Shown in pieces: positions 54,319 to 63,468 of a stretch of 64,000 bases of DNA. How positions within the stretch are numbered: position 1 is the first letter of the stretch; every line of letters starts with the position of its first letter. The translations under genes and the position numbers were made by a program. The DNA comes from Flavobacteriaceae bacterium MAR_2010_188 (GTDB taxonomy: Bacteria; Bacteroidota; Bacteroidia; Flavobacteriales; Flavobacteriaceae): NCBI GenBank assembly GCA_900104375.1, contig LT629302.1, forward strand, positions 3,268,480 to 3,332,479, written 5' to 3'. Below the pieces are notes generated by a model. The model worked only from the letters and a program-made list of their open reading frames with translations, was not told where the DNA came from and made no database searches.

Positions 54319-55860
54319 CTACATTTTCATCAACCATTCCTTTACATCAATTTCTTTTTTAATGATGTCCCTAAGGTCCTCAATCTTAACTCTTTTTTGT
54401 TCCATAGTGTCTCTATGTCTAATAGTAACCGTATTATCGTCTAGAGTATCGTGATCTACCGTAATACAGAATGGAGTACCGGCAGCATCTTGCCTTCTGT
54501 AGCGTCTGCCTACTGCATCTTTTTCGTCATAATCTACTGAAAAATCCCATTTAAGCTCATCCATTATTTTTCTGGCCACTTCTGGCAATCCGTCCTTTTT
54601 AACTAGAGGAAGAATGGCTGCCTTGGTTGGCGCTAAAACCGCAGGTAATTTTAAGACCGTCCTGGTAGTGTTATTTTCTAAATCTTCTTCTATTAAAGAA
54701 TGTGAAAGAACCGCCAAGAACATTCTATCGAGACCGATAGAGGTTTCTAAGACGTAAGGAACGTAACTTTTGTTTTCTTCATGATCAAAATATTGAAGCT
54801 TTTTACCAGAAAATTCTTCATGCTGACTTAAATCAAAGTCCGTTCTAGAATGTATTCCTTCTAATTCCTTGAATCCAAATGGGAATTTAAATTCAATATC
54901 ACAAGCAGCATCTGCATAATGGGCTAGTTTATCATGATCATGAAAACGGTAATTTTCGCTCCCCATGCCTAGTGAAATATGCCATTTTAATCTGGTTTCC
55001 TTCCAGTGTTCATACCATTCTTTCTGGGTTCCTGGCTTAATAAAGAATTGCATTTCCATCTGCTCGAACTCTCGCATCCTAAAAATAAACTGTCTAGCGA
55101 CGATTTCATTTCTAAAGGCTTTTCCGGTTTGTGCAATCCCAAAAGGTATTTTTAAACGTCCGGTTTTTTGAACATTTAGAAAATTCACAAAGATACCTTG
55201 TGCAGTTTCTGGTCTTAGATAAAGGTCCATTGCAGATTCTGCAGAAGCTCCGAGTTTGGTGCCGAACATTAAGTTGAATTGCTTTACATCCGTCCAGTTT
55301 CTTGATCCACTTAAAGGATCTGCAATTTCTAATTCTTCGATCAGTGCCTTAACATCCGCTAAATCTTCATTTGCCAAAGATTTGCCCATTCTTTTGAGAA
55401 TGGAATCCATTTTTTCTTGATAACCTACAACGCGTTGGTTTGTGGTTATAAATTCATTTTTATCAAAGGCATCTCCGAATCTGGTTTCGGCTTTGGAGAC
55501 TTCTTTGTCGATCTTAGCTTCAATCTTGGCGCAGTAATCTTCAATAAGAACGTCTGCTCTATATCGTTTTTTAGAATCCTTATTATCGATTAAAGGATCA
55601 TTAAAAGCATCAACGTGGCCAGAAGCTTTCCATGTGGTTGGATGCATAAATATTGCGGCATCGATACCAACGATATTTTCGTTCATTTGTACCATTGCCT
55701 TCCACCAATAATCACGGATATTCTTTTTTAGTTCTGCGCCATTTTGACCGTAGTCATAAACTGCACTTAAACCATCGTATATTTCGCTACTCTGAAATAC
55801 ATAACCGTATTCCTTTGCGTGTGAGATTACTCTTTTAAATAAATCTTCGTTGTTTGCCAT
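54319..55860 (-). CDS. glyS: glycine-tRNA ligase (dimeric type)
   Basis: Charges tRNA-Gly. The 513 residues are the single-chain alpha2 form, not the E. coli alpha2beta2 type. Class II motifs are visible: LRPETAQGIFVNFLN (motif 1-2 region), FRNEIVARQFIFRMREFEQME (motif 2 zone) and SIGLDRMFLAVL (motif 3). The C-terminal anticodon domain has VKKDGLPEVARKI and GRRYRRQDAAGTPFCITVDH. The start ATG 55860 is clear; no partner subunit gene is present nor needed. Confidence 0.96.
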   Translation of the reverse strand: MANNEDLFKRVISHAKEYGYVFQSSEIYDGLSAVYDYGQNGAELKKNIRDYWWKAMVQMNENIVGIDAAIFMHPTTWKASGHVDAFNDPLIDNKDSKKRYRADVLIEDYCAKIEAKIDKEVSKAETRFGDAFDKNEFITTNQRVVGYQEKMDSILKRMGKSLANEDLADVKALIEELEIADPLSGSRNWTDVKQFNLMFGTKLGASAESAMDLYLRPETAQGIFVNFLNVQKTGRLKIPFGIAQTGKAFRNEIVARQFIFRMREFEQMEMQFFIKPGTQKEWYEHWKETRLKWHISLGMGSENYRFHDHDKLAHYADAACDIEFKFPFGFKELEGIHSRTDFDLSQHEEFSGKKLQYFDHEENKSYVPYVLETSIGLDRMFLAVLSHSLIEEDLENNTTRTVLKLPAVLAPTKAAILPLVKKDGLPEVARKIMDELKWDFSVDYDEKDAVGRRYRRQDAAGTPFCITVDHDTLDDNTVTIRHRDTMEQKRVKIEDLRDIIKKEIDVKEWLMKM

Positions 55861-55871
55861 GCTGCAAAAAT

Positions 55872-55901
55872 AAAAAACCGCCCTGACTAACAGAACGGTT
55901 T
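55872..55901 (-). terminator. Rho-independent terminator after the coiled-coil membrane protein gene
   Basis: On the minus strand AAACCGTTCTG pairs with CAGGGCGGTTT (two G-U pairs) around TTAGT, followed by six Us. It separates that gene from glyS. Confidence 0.78.
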
Positions 55902-55924
55902 CAAAAAATATATGTTAGATTAAA

Positions 55925-56809
55925 TTAGTCTAGTATTATCTTGGTGCCCGCAATTTTGCGTTCGTTATGAAAAACACTCACATAATAAAGTCCTTTTTCT
56001 AAAGGTCTATCATCCGGGTCTGCTTTAACGGTTACACAAATATCCTTGGCCTTGTTATCGTAGTAAACAATGTTTTTAGCACTGTATATCAAGGTTTGTT
56101 CGCCAAAGGTTACGGCTCCCTTATCTGCAACAACGTTGTTCTTAGGATTAACGATCTGAATATATAGTTGTTTGTTACCGGCCTCGGCCAAAACATTTTC
56201 GGTTAAGGTTAAACAAACCTCAATATCTTCGGCATTAACCGCTCTTCTAGTTTCAGTCTTAATTCCTTTGCTGTTTGTAAAGGCTTTTACCGCAAGATTG
56301 TTGACGTATATTTTAGAACCGATTTCTATTTTAGTAGATAACTCATCATTTTCTTCTCGCAAAGCAACATTCTCTGCTCTCTCTATTTTGAGCTCATTTG
56401 TCACTTGATTATTTTCTTCTACTAGTTGATCATTTAAATCGTTCAAAGAATCTACAGATTGAAACAGCTTAACATTCTGTTCCCTTAAAAATGATATTTG
56501 GTGTTTATATTTAGAATAGACTTCAATATCCCCATTAAGGATTTCGATAGAATCCAAAGCAATTTTTGCTCGCGTTTTTGCGTCTTCTAACTGTGCAGAA
56601 ACCAGGTCGTTAGATACATGAACTTGTTCGTACTGAGTTAGCATACTTGTTAGCTCACTAGAAATAAGTGTCTTCTCTTGCTCTAAAAATTGTTCATGAG
56701 CCTCGCTCGATTTATAGTTAGAAAAACTATAGAGAGATAAAACTGCAATGGCAATAATTAAAGAACCGGTAATTAATCTGTAGTTAAATAGTTGAGGGTT
56801 AACTATCAT
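55925..56809 (-). CDS. membrane-anchored coiled-coil protein of unknown function
   Basis: 294 residues. One transmembrane segment lies near the N-terminus (LITGSLIIAIAVLSLYSF, about 12-29), then a long heptad-rich coiled coil (about 30-160, e.g. QLVEENNQVTNELKIERAEN) and a beta-rich C-terminal domain (TRRAVNAEDIEVCLTLTENV; KGLYYVSVFHNERKIAGTK). Homologues are often labelled chromosome partitioning protein ParA in flavobacterial genomes, but there is no Walker motif here, so that name is wrong. It probably acts in the periplasm. Function unknown. Confidence 0.75.
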   Translation of the reverse strand: MIVNPQLFNYRLITGSLIIAIAVLSLYSFSNYKSSEAHEQFLEQEKTLISSELTSMLTQYEQVHVSNDLVSAQLEDAKTRAKIALDSIEILNGDIEVYSKYKHQISFLREQNVKLFQSVDSLNDLNDQLVEENNQVTNELKIERAENVALREENDELSTKIEIGSKIYVNNLAVKAFTNSKGIKTETRRAVNAEDIEVCLTLTENVLAEAGNKQLYIQIVNPKNNVVADKGAVTFGEQTLIYSAKNIVYYDNKAKDICVTVKADPDDRPLEKGLYYVSVFHNERKIAGTKIILD

Positions 56810-56878
56810 TAATGTTCAATAAATTAATTGGTGCAATATTAGATATAATGATAGCTTTAAATTATTTTAATCGATGAA

Positions 56879-57559
56879 ATGGTCAAAAATTTGTTAAACT
56901 TGTTTTTCCCAAAAGTCTGTCTAGCATGCAAGTATATGCTCACGGACAACGAAGATATTGTTTGTACCAAATGCAGGCATGAACTTCCCGCTACGAATTT
57001 CCATTTTGATCTCGACAAAAAAGTGGCAGATATTTTATATGGAAGGGTTCAATTTGTTGATTCAACTGCCCTACTTCATTTTTATAAGAAAGGAATTGTA
57101 CAAGAATTAATGCACAACCTAAAGTATCGTGGACATGAAGAAATCGGTGTTTTTTTAGGTAAATGGCTTGGTTCTGAATTGACGGATGCTTCAGGATTTA
57201 ACGATATCGATGTCGTAATTCCGGTGCCAATCCATAAATCAAGATTAAGGAAAAGAGGTTATAATCAAGTCAGCAAATTTGGAGAGGAGATAGCTAACAA
57301 ACTCAATGCGGAATTCAACGAAACAATTTTAATACGATCTTTTGCTACAAAAACCCAAGTGTTTCAGGATAGAATTGGTCGTTCCATAGACAACGAAGCG
57401 AAATTCTCCATCAACGATTTTGAATATCTTAAAAACAAGCACATATTATTGGTCGATGATATTATTACGACCGGTGCTACCATAGAATCCTGCGCCACTG
57501 TTCTTAATCAAATCGAAGGCGTAAAGCTAAGCTTGGCTACGATGGCAATTACAGATTAA
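56879..57559 (+). CDS. comF: ComF-family phosphoribosyltransferase-like protein
   Basis: A 226-residue protein related to ComF, which in naturally competent bacteria supports single-stranded DNA uptake. An N-terminal zinc ribbon (Cys14, Cys17, Cys29, Cys32) precedes a phosphoribosyltransferase domain with VVIPVPIHKSRLRKRGYNQV and the PRPP loop VDDIITTGAT. Homologues also occur in species not known to be competent. It is divergent from the coiled-coil protein and followed after 54 bases by an Ig-like lipoprotein. Confidence 0.9.
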   Translation: MVKNLLNLFFPKVCLACKYMLTDNEDIVCTKCRHELPATNFHFDLDKKVADILYGRVQFVDSTALLHFYKKGIVQELMHNLKYRGHEEIGVFLGKWLGSELTDASGFNDIDVVIPVPIHKSRLRKRGYNQVSKFGEEIANKLNAEFNETILIRSFATKTQVFQDRIGRSIDNEAKFSINDFEYLKNKHILLVDDIITTGATIESCATVLNQIEGVKLSLATMAITD

Positions 57560-57613
57560 AATTTTCGTTCTAAGAATATTTAATCGTTATTTTGCCTCAT
57601 CATAAAAGATAGA

Positions 57614-59248
57614 ATGCTAAAGAAACTTCCCCTTTTAACGCTTACGATTATCTCCCTTTTCTTGATCTTTAGCTGCGCCAATAAAAAAGGGTCTGTAGAA
57701 GGTGGTCCCAAAGATATTGTACCACCGAAAATTGTAAAGGAAGTTCCAGAAAATTATACTACCAATTTTAACGGCAATGAAATCAGGATTTATTTTAATG
57801 AATATATTAAGATAAAGGATTTACAGAAACAGCTGATTGTCTCACCACCGATGGATATGCAACCAGAGGTTTCACCTTTAGGTTCTGCAAATAAATACAT
57901 TAAGATAATAATCAACGATACTCTAGAGGACAATACCACCTACGCATTTAATTTCGGACAGAGCATTGTAGACAATAACGAACAAAATCCATTTTCTTAT
58001 TACAAATATGTTTTTTCAACTGGAGATTACATCGATTCATTATCGATAAAAGGACAGGTCTTTAGCGCCGATACTCGGCAAGTCGATAAATTTATTTCGG
58101 TTATGTTATATGAGGTAGACTCTACCTACACCGACTCTTTGGTCTACAAACAAAGCCCAAGGTATATCACCAACACTTTAGATAGCACCACTACATTTAG
58201 TTTAGAAAACTTAAAGGCAGGGAGATATAAACTGTTGGCTTTAAAGGATAAGAACAACAATTTTAGATTCGAGCAGAAGGCGGATAAAATTGGTTATTAT
58301 GAAGGAGTGGTTAACATCCCATCAGATTCATTCTATTCAGTTACCTTGTTCAAGGAAAAGTTAGATGATAGAATTTTAAATCCTAAACAAATTGCTGGTC
58401 AAAAGATTTCATTCGGTTTTGAGGGCGACCCTGAGGATGTCGAAATAAAGATTTTGTCGGACATCCCAGATGATTATGAATATCGCATAACTAAAGACAA
58501 GAAAACAGATACGCTCTACTATTGGTACAAGCCTAAAATAGCCTTAGATTCTACCTATTTTGAAGTGAAAAAAGGTGTGTTTATAGATACTTTGAAGCAT
58601 CGGTTTAAGGAAATGAATCGAGATTCATTAAAGATTACCGCCTCTACTTCTGGCTCAATCGATTTTGATAAAGACTTGATTTTAGAGGCTACCACGCCGC
58701 TGACGATGATAGATGAATCAAAGATTAGGGTGCTGGGCAAAGATTCCTTGGAGGTGCCTTTTAAGGTTGAATTTGATTCACTCCGGAATACGGTAAAGGT
58801 GAAATTAGATAAAAAGGAATCTGAAGATTATAAGTTCCAGATGCTGCCGGAAACTTTTAAGGATTTTTTCGGGGATACCAACGATACTTTAAATTACACG
58901 ATTAGAACCAAGAGTCTTTCGGATTTTTCGAATGTACGTGCCATAGTTACCAATGCGACCTATCCAATTATCGTTCAGCTTACTAACGCCAAAGATGAAG
59001 TAAAATATGAACTAATCGCGGATGAAAACCGACCGTTGGATTTCAGGAATATTGCGACTGGCACCTATTATATGCGAGTGATTATAGACGAAACCGGAAA
59101 TGGAAAATGGGATTCTGGAAATTATCTAAAAGGCCTTCAACCTGAAAGAATCATTTACGATACAAAACCTATAGAAGCCAGGGCTAATTTTGATTATGTT
59201 CATGATTTTGAAGTACCTCAAAAACGTCCCGATCGGCTAAAAAATTAA
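57614..59248 (+). CDS. Ig-like (Big_5) domain lipoprotein
   Basis: 544 residues. A lipoprotein signal ends in LIFSC (Cys near 21). The N-terminal domain (GGPKDIVPPKIVKEVPENYT; NEIRIYFNEYIKIKDLQKQL) is the Big_5 Ig-like fold common at the start of Bacteroidota surface proteins. Later segments carry a prealbumin-like unit (LENLKAGRYKLLALKDKNNN) and a similar unit at the end (TGTYYMRVIIDETGNGKWDS). Function unknown. Its last 65 bases overlap the convergent amidase gene. Confidence 0.85.
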   Translation: MLKKLPLLTLTIISLFLIFSCANKKGSVEGGPKDIVPPKIVKEVPENYTTNFNGNEIRIYFNEYIKIKDLQKQLIVSPPMDMQPEVSPLGSANKYIKIIINDTLEDNTTYAFNFGQSIVDNNEQNPFSYYKYVFSTGDYIDSLSIKGQVFSADTRQVDKFISVMLYEVDSTYTDSLVYKQSPRYITNTLDSTTTFSLENLKAGRYKLLALKDKNNNFRFEQKADKIGYYEGVVNIPSDSFYSVTLFKEKLDDRILNPKQIAGQKISFGFEGDPEDVEIKILSDIPDDYEYRITKDKKTDTLYYWYKPKIALDSTYFEVKKGVFIDTLKHRFKEMNRDSLKITASTSGSIDFDKDLILEATTPLTMIDESKIRVLGKDSLEVPFKVEFDSLRNTVKVKLDKKESEDYKFQMLPETFKDFFGDTNDTLNYTIRTKSLSDFSNVRAIVTNATYPIIVQLTNAKDEVKYELIADENRPLDFRNIATGTYYMRVIIDETGNGKWDSGNYLKGLQPERIIYDTKPIEARANFDYVHDFEVPQKRPDRLKN

Positions 59249-59987
59249 GTTTATTTCTTGTCTCGTGCAAGATGTTCTGATCTAAAACCACCGTTGCGAG
59301 GCTAACTTCATCCGATTGTAGCTCGTCCAATCTTTTTCCGAGCATATCATAAACTGCCGAATGGCCAACATAATTGTAACCATTTCCATCTTCACCAACC
59401 CGATTCACCCCAACTGAATAACACATATTTTCAATGGCTCTGGCCTGTAACAATATATCCCAAGCCTTTATCCTTGCTTCGGGCCAGTTAGCAACATAAA
59501 TCAATACGTCAAAATCTTCGGTATTTCTAGACCATGCTGGGAAACGAAGGTCATAACAAACTAGTGGACAAATTTTCCAGCCCTTATAGTCTACCACCAA
59601 ACGCGATGTACCTTTTTCATAAACTTCGTGTTCACCCGCTAAAGAAAATGTATGCCGTTTGTCATATGTTTCAATTTTACCGTTGGGATGAACGAAAAAC
59701 AAGCGATTATAAAATTTGTCTTCGTCCTTAATAATAAGACTTCCGATTATTGCCGCGTGTTTCTGGCCCGCCATTTTTTGCATCCAATTAATAGTGTCGC
59801 CTTCCATGGTTTCGTAGAGTTCTTCCGCATTCATCGAAAACCCGGTAGAAAACATTTCTGGCAGAACGATAAGATCAACGGTGTCGTTTAGTCCAATTAA
59901 TTGGTTCGTAAAATTGATTCTATTTTCTTCAGCGTTTTCCCAAACTAGGTCAGATTGTAGAATGGCAACTTTTAATTGGTCTTCCAT
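59184..59987 (-). CDS. nitrilase-superfamily amidase, omega-amidase (YafV) type
   Basis: 267 residues with the Glu-Lys-Cys triad of carbon-nitrogen hydrolases: Glu44 (VLPEMFSTGF), Lys110 (YDKRHTFSLAGEH) and Cys144 (VCYDLRFP). The YafV-like group hydrolyses alpha-ketoglutaramate and ketosuccinamate left when glutamine or asparagine serve as amino donors. Two genes away on the same strand is a methionine-type aminotransferase that produces such keto-amides, so they may form one salvage route. The 3' end overlaps the Ig-like lipoprotein gene by 65 bases. Confidence 0.9.
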   Translation of the reverse strand: MEDQLKVAILQSDLVWENAEENRINFTNQLIGLNDTVDLIVLPEMFSTGFSMNAEELYETMEGDTINWMQKMAGQKHAAIIGSLIIKDEDKFYNRLFFVHPNGKIETYDKRHTFSLAGEHEVYEKGTSRLVVDYKGWKICPLVCYDLRFPAWSRNTEDFDVLIYVANWPEARIKAWDILLQARAIENMCYSVGVNRVGEDGNGYNYVGHSAVYDMLGKRLDELQSDEVSLATVVLDQNILHETRNKLNFLADRDVFEVLQNHEHNQN

Positions 59988-59989
59988 GC

Positions 59990-60496
59990 TTATGATTTTT
60001 TTAATCTTCTTTGATACTTATCTACGTTGTCCTGCAATTTCTCAAGCTTCTTTAACCAATCCTTTTCATCGTTAGGTGACAATTTTCCTTTTCTACTTAG
60101 TCGGTCGTATTTTTTCTGATTATCCTCTAACTTCTTAGAAGCTTTTTCAAAATTCTTTTGGGCCTTTTCCTTAGCCTTTAAATCTTTCTCACTCCTTTTA
60201 AGTGCCTTCTCATATTTTGAAGCAGCTTTTTCGGCTTTTTTTAAATCTTTGTCCTTTTGATCAGAGATTTTCTTTAGGGCCATGTTATCTTCATGCTTAT
60301 CTAGGATAGTTTTCTGAAGGTCTGCATCCAAGTTCTTGGTCACATCTTTCCCATCTTGTAATATCACTTTTCCCTTCACATAATAGGTTGTTCCGTTGTG
60401 CTCAACCTGCTGTGCAGTTAAGTTGAAACAAACTAGAAGCAAAAACACAAATACAAATCCTTTAATATTTTTATACGTTTTATCGAATTTCATCAT
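59990..60496 (-). CDS. secreted lysine-rich coiled-coil protein
   Basis: 168 residues with a signal peptide ending NLTAQ, a short beta region (VEHNGTTYYVKGKVILQDGK) and a long, highly charged helix (about 70-168) rich in Lys, Glu and Asp, e.g. KAEKAASKYEKALKRSEKDL. No known domain is recognised. It lies two bases upstream of the amidase gene on the same strand. The start could be the second Met (MKFDKTYK). Confidence 0.7.
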   Translation of the reverse strand: MMKFDKTYKNIKGFVFVFLLLVCFNLTAQQVEHNGTTYYVKGKVILQDGKDVTKNLDADLQKTILDKHEDNMALKKISDQKDKDLKKAEKAASKYEKALKRSEKDLKAKEKAQKNFEKASKKLEDNQKKYDRLSRKGKLSPNDEKDWLKKLEKLQDNVDKYQRRLKKS

Positions 60497-60573
60497 TCTA
60501 TTTATTAAAATTATATCTTTATATAAAGTATCTAAAATTATATAATTTTCCTCTTAACTTAAGTTAAATTTTG

Positions 60574-61089
60574 ATGAACCTAAGTTTTATAAAATGCACG
60601 TTTGACGATTTAAAAATCCTTCGGGAATTTTCTATATCCACGTTTTGTGATGCGTTTGAAGCCAAAAATAATGCTGAAGATTTTAAGATTCATTTAGACT
60701 ATTCATTTTCAAAACAAAAACTCCGTTTTGAACTTCTTAATCCTAATTCCGAATTTTATTTCGCTTTTCTGGAGAAGGAATTGGTCGGTTATTTAAAAAT
60801 GAATTACAACGATGCACAAACCGAGCGTTTCTATCCTAATGCAGTAGAACTAGAAAGGCTGTATATCGATAAAGACCATCAGCGAAATGGTTATGGTGAA
60901 ATCCTTCTTCAATTTGCAATCAACAAAGCCAAGACTAGAAATCCGCCCTTTTTGTGGCTTGGGGTTTGGGAAGAAAATTTGGACGGTATTAGATTCTACG
61001 AAAAACATGGATTTAAGAAATTTGAAACTCATCCTTATTTTATCGGTACTGAACAACAGACTGACTGGTTAATGCGATTGACCGTTTAA
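60574..61089 (+). CDS. GNAT-family N-acetyltransferase
   Basis: 171 residues from ATG 60574 (an in-frame TTG three bases earlier is less likely). The acetyl-CoA-binding motif A is ERLYIDKDHQRNGYGEILLQ near residue 90, followed by WLGVWEENLDGIRFYEKHGF, the typical GNAT motif B. The substrate is unknown. Convergent with the aminotransferase gene, overlapping by four bases. Confidence 0.9.
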   Translation: MNLSFIKCTFDDLKILREFSISTFCDAFEAKNNAEDFKIHLDYSFSKQKLRFELLNPNSEFYFAFLEKELVGYLKMNYNDAQTERFYPNAVELERLYIDKDHQRNGYGEILLQFAINKAKTRNPPFLWLGVWEENLDGIRFYEKHGFKKFETHPYFIGTEQQTDWLMRLTV

Positions 61090-62228
61090 ATCTGGCAAAG
61101 AATCTTTGCCGCTTTTTGTAAGGTTTCTTCAGTTTTGGCAAAACAAAAACGCAACATTTTCTGATCTAGATTGTCGTTATTAAATGCTGAAAGAGGTATA
61201 GAAGCGATGCCGTATTGCTTTATTAGTATTTCAGCGAATTCCACATCATTCTTATCCGTAATTTCAGAATAATCCATCGCTTGAAAATAAGTGCCTTTAG
61301 AAGGAATTAGCTTAAATCTCGAATCCTTTATCAAGCTTAAGAAAAAATCCCGCTTATGCTCGTAAAACTTGGGAAGCTCTAAATAATGCAATGGTTCTTG
61401 GAGATAATCCGCCAAGCCTTTTTGCATAGGATGATTCGCGCAAAAGACATTAAATTGATGTACTTTTTGATATTCTTCCATTAACTCCTTCGGTCCACAA
61501 CAATATCCCATTTTCCAGCCGGTATTGTGGAAAGTCTTACCAAAGGAAGACACCACGAAAGCTCTTTCCTTTAATTTTGGGAACCGGCAAGCGCTTTGGT
61601 GTTCTTCGCCATCAAAAATTATATGCTCATAAACTTCGTCGCTCAACAAGATAATGTTGGTGTTTTGTAAAAGTTTTTCAAGTTGAAGCATATCCTCTTT
61701 TTTAAAGACCGTACCGCTGGGATTGTGCGGCGTATTTATGATAACCATTTTGGTCTTGCTATTGATCTTAGCGCTTACTTCTTCCCAATCAACCTTATAA
61801 ACAGGAGCCATAAGTTGAATCGGCACAACCTTGCCTTTGTTGAGCTGTATTGCGGGGGCGTAACAATCATAGGCCGGAGTGAAGATTATAACTTCGTCGT
61901 CTTCTTTGATAAAGGTTGTTATAATCGTAAAAATCGCTTGGGTTGCACCGGCAGTCACCGTTATCTCTGAACTCGGATTATACGTCGCTCCATAAAGACC
62001 TTCAATTTTATTGGCGATTGCCACCACGAGTTCTGGATTACCTTCTAAAGGAGCATATTGATTGTATCCTTGGTTCAACGCATCTGATACAAGTTGAATC
62101 AACTTTGGGTCACTTTCAAAATTTGGAAAACCTTGAGAAAGGTTAATGGCATTATATTGCCGCGATAGCTTACCAATTACGGTAAATATGGTAGTTCCTA
62201 CATTCGGTAATTTTGAAGTATGTTGCAT
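61086..62228 (-). CDS. methionine (glutamine-dependent) aminotransferase
   Basis: A PLP-dependent class I aminotransferase of 380 residues with Schiff-base Lys231 (SSFGKTFHNTGWKMG). The start FTVIGKLSRQYNAINLSQGF and NTPHNPSG near 167-172 are typical of the YbdL/kynurenine-aminotransferase group, which transaminates methionine or other hydrophobic and aromatic amino acids using glutamine. The omega-amidase-type gene close by fits removal of the keto-amide product. A role with KynA in kynurenine metabolism is also possible. Confidence 0.9.
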   Translation of the reverse strand: MQHTSKLPNVGTTIFTVIGKLSRQYNAINLSQGFPNFESDPKLIQLVSDALNQGYNQYAPLEGNPELVVAIANKIEGLYGATYNPSSEITVTAGATQAIFTIITTFIKEDDEVIIFTPAYDCYAPAIQLNKGKVVPIQLMAPVYKVDWEEVSAKINSKTKMVIINTPHNPSGTVFKKEDMLQLEKLLQNTNIILLSDEVYEHIIFDGEEHQSACRFPKLKERAFVVSSFGKTFHNTGWKMGYCCGPKELMEEYQKVHQFNVFCANHPMQKGLADYLQEPLHYLELPKFYEHKRDFFLSLIKDSRFKLIPSKGTYFQAMDYSEITDKNDVEFAEILIKQYGIASIPLSAFNNDNLDQKMLRFCFAKTEETLQKAAKILCQI

Positions 62229-62303
62229 TTATAGAAAGATTATAAGCAAAGCTAAATAATAATAAAGCGGAGAATTGCCTTAAAGAAAGGTACTTGAAAA
62301 TAT

Positions 62304-62774
62304 TTATTGATTCTTGCCGATTATCAAAAATTCTAAAACATCGTTGATGCATCTTTCAAGATTATTTTTAATCTCGCCTTCCCAAAATCTAAAAACCGTA
62401 AAACCCAATTCTTCCAGAACACGGTTGACTTCTCTGTCTTTTTGCATGTTTCTTTCAATCTTCGGAATCCAAAAATCTTTATTGGTCTTAATTTTTGGTT
62501 TGCGCTCTTCCCAGTTGTGGCCATGCCAATATTCGCCATCTATAAAAATCGCGAGCTTGTATTTTATGATGGAAACATCTGGTCTGCCAGGTAATTGACG
62601 GTTGTCAACTCGAAAACGAACATCTTTTGCCCAAAGAGCTTTGCGGAACAAAAGTTCTGGCTTGGTATTCTTTCCGCGGATTTTGCTCATGATCTTAGAG
62701 CGTTTATTGGTAGTGTAAAAACCTGATTCTTCGTTAAATCGCGGGACTATTATTTTTGGTTCCTCATATTTCAT
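62304..62774 (-). CDS. very short patch repair endonuclease (Vsr)
   Basis: 156 residues. The Vsr fold is shown by SKIMSKIRGKNTKPELLFRK, LPGRPDVSI with the catalytic Asp at 66, FIDGEYWHGHNW with the metal/active-site His at 84 and 86, and the C-terminal FRFWEGEI. Vsr nicks T:G mismatches made when 5-methylcytosine is deaminated, and usually accompanies a C5-cytosine methyltransferase. No such gene is in the window, so it is an orphan here. Note that IDGEYW replaces the more usual THGCFW motif. Confidence 0.88.
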   Translation of the reverse strand: MKYEEPKIIVPRFNEESGFYTTNKRSKIMSKIRGKNTKPELLFRKALWAKDVRFRVDNRQLPGRPDVSIIKYKLAIFIDGEYWHGHNWEERKPKIKTNKDFWIPKIERNMQKDREVNRVLEELGFTVFRFWEGEIKNNLERCINDVLEFLIIGKNQ

Positions 62775-62827
62775 GCTCAGCTATAGTTATCGAAAATTAG
62801 ACCAGAAACCTAATATTTTAAACTGAC

Positions 62828-63361
62828 CTATAGAAGTTTGTTGGCCACATCTTGCCATGAGTCTACTCTTTCAAATTCTGTTTCGTGAATATTATGACCC
62901 GAGGTAAACAAAAATTTTCTACCATCGAAGGTTTTTAGATTATAGCCACGATCATCGATGAGCACATCACCTTTTAAGATATGTTTGTCACCACATAAGA
63001 TTCTTTTTTGCCAAGGAATAAATGGAAAATGTTGATCTAACCATTCGCTTTTTTCCAGAAGGGAATTTGGAAATTGCATCGCAGCAGAAGCGATGTAAAC
63101 GTCATGCTTTTCATTTATGGCTTCCAGAACTTTTTGGCTATCCTTTATGGGTTTTAAATCGCTAAAAAATCCAAGACCGTAGGCGTGGTTTTTAACGGTA
63201 TCGTTCCTGTGTTCGGGGACTGCCTTCCAAACTTCCTTTCCCCAGCAATCTTCAGGGGTAAGACATTCGTCAAAATCTTTATTATATTGATCGATGTGAG
63301 CGTAGTAAGTGTCGGCCATTACTTCATCCATATCAACAAAAATTGTTAATGGTTTATTCAT
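62828..63361 (-). CDS. 5'(3')-deoxyribonucleotidase family HAD phosphatase
   Basis: 177 residues of the HAD superfamily. The nucleophile motif FVDMDEVMAD has Asp10 and Asp12; SAAMQFPNS corresponds to motif II and DVLIDDRGYN to motif IV. Sequence closely resembles the NT5C group, which removes phosphate from deoxynucleoside monophosphates. Nearby ahcY has its own terminator, so this gene is separately expressed. Confidence 0.88.
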   Translation of the reverse strand: MNKPLTIFVDMDEVMADTYYAHIDQYNKDFDECLTPEDCWGKEVWKAVPEHRNDTVKNHAYGLGFFSDLKPIKDSQKVLEAINEKHDVYIASAAMQFPNSLLEKSEWLDQHFPFIPWQKRILCGDKHILKGDVLIDDRGYNLKTFDGRKFLFTSGHNIHETEFERVDSWQDVANKLL

Positions 63362-63394
63362 GTATTGTAGATTATTAAATTCAAATTAAAACAA

Positions 63395-63420
63395 AAACCC
63401 TCACATTTCTGAAAGGGTTT
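63395..63420 (-). terminator. Rho-independent terminator after ahcY
   Basis: A 7-base-pair stem (AAACCCT at 63395-63401 with AGGGTTT at 63414-63420) and 12-base loop, followed on the minus strand by TTTTTGTTTT. Confidence 0.65.
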
Positions 63421-63468
63421 GATAGCTTAAAACTATTTATATATAATATAGGTAAACTTCAATCGTTT

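Noticed and set aside
55925-56809. Chromosome partitioning ATPase ParA
   Set aside because: No Walker A or deviant Walker motif exists; the protein is a membrane-anchored coiled coil.
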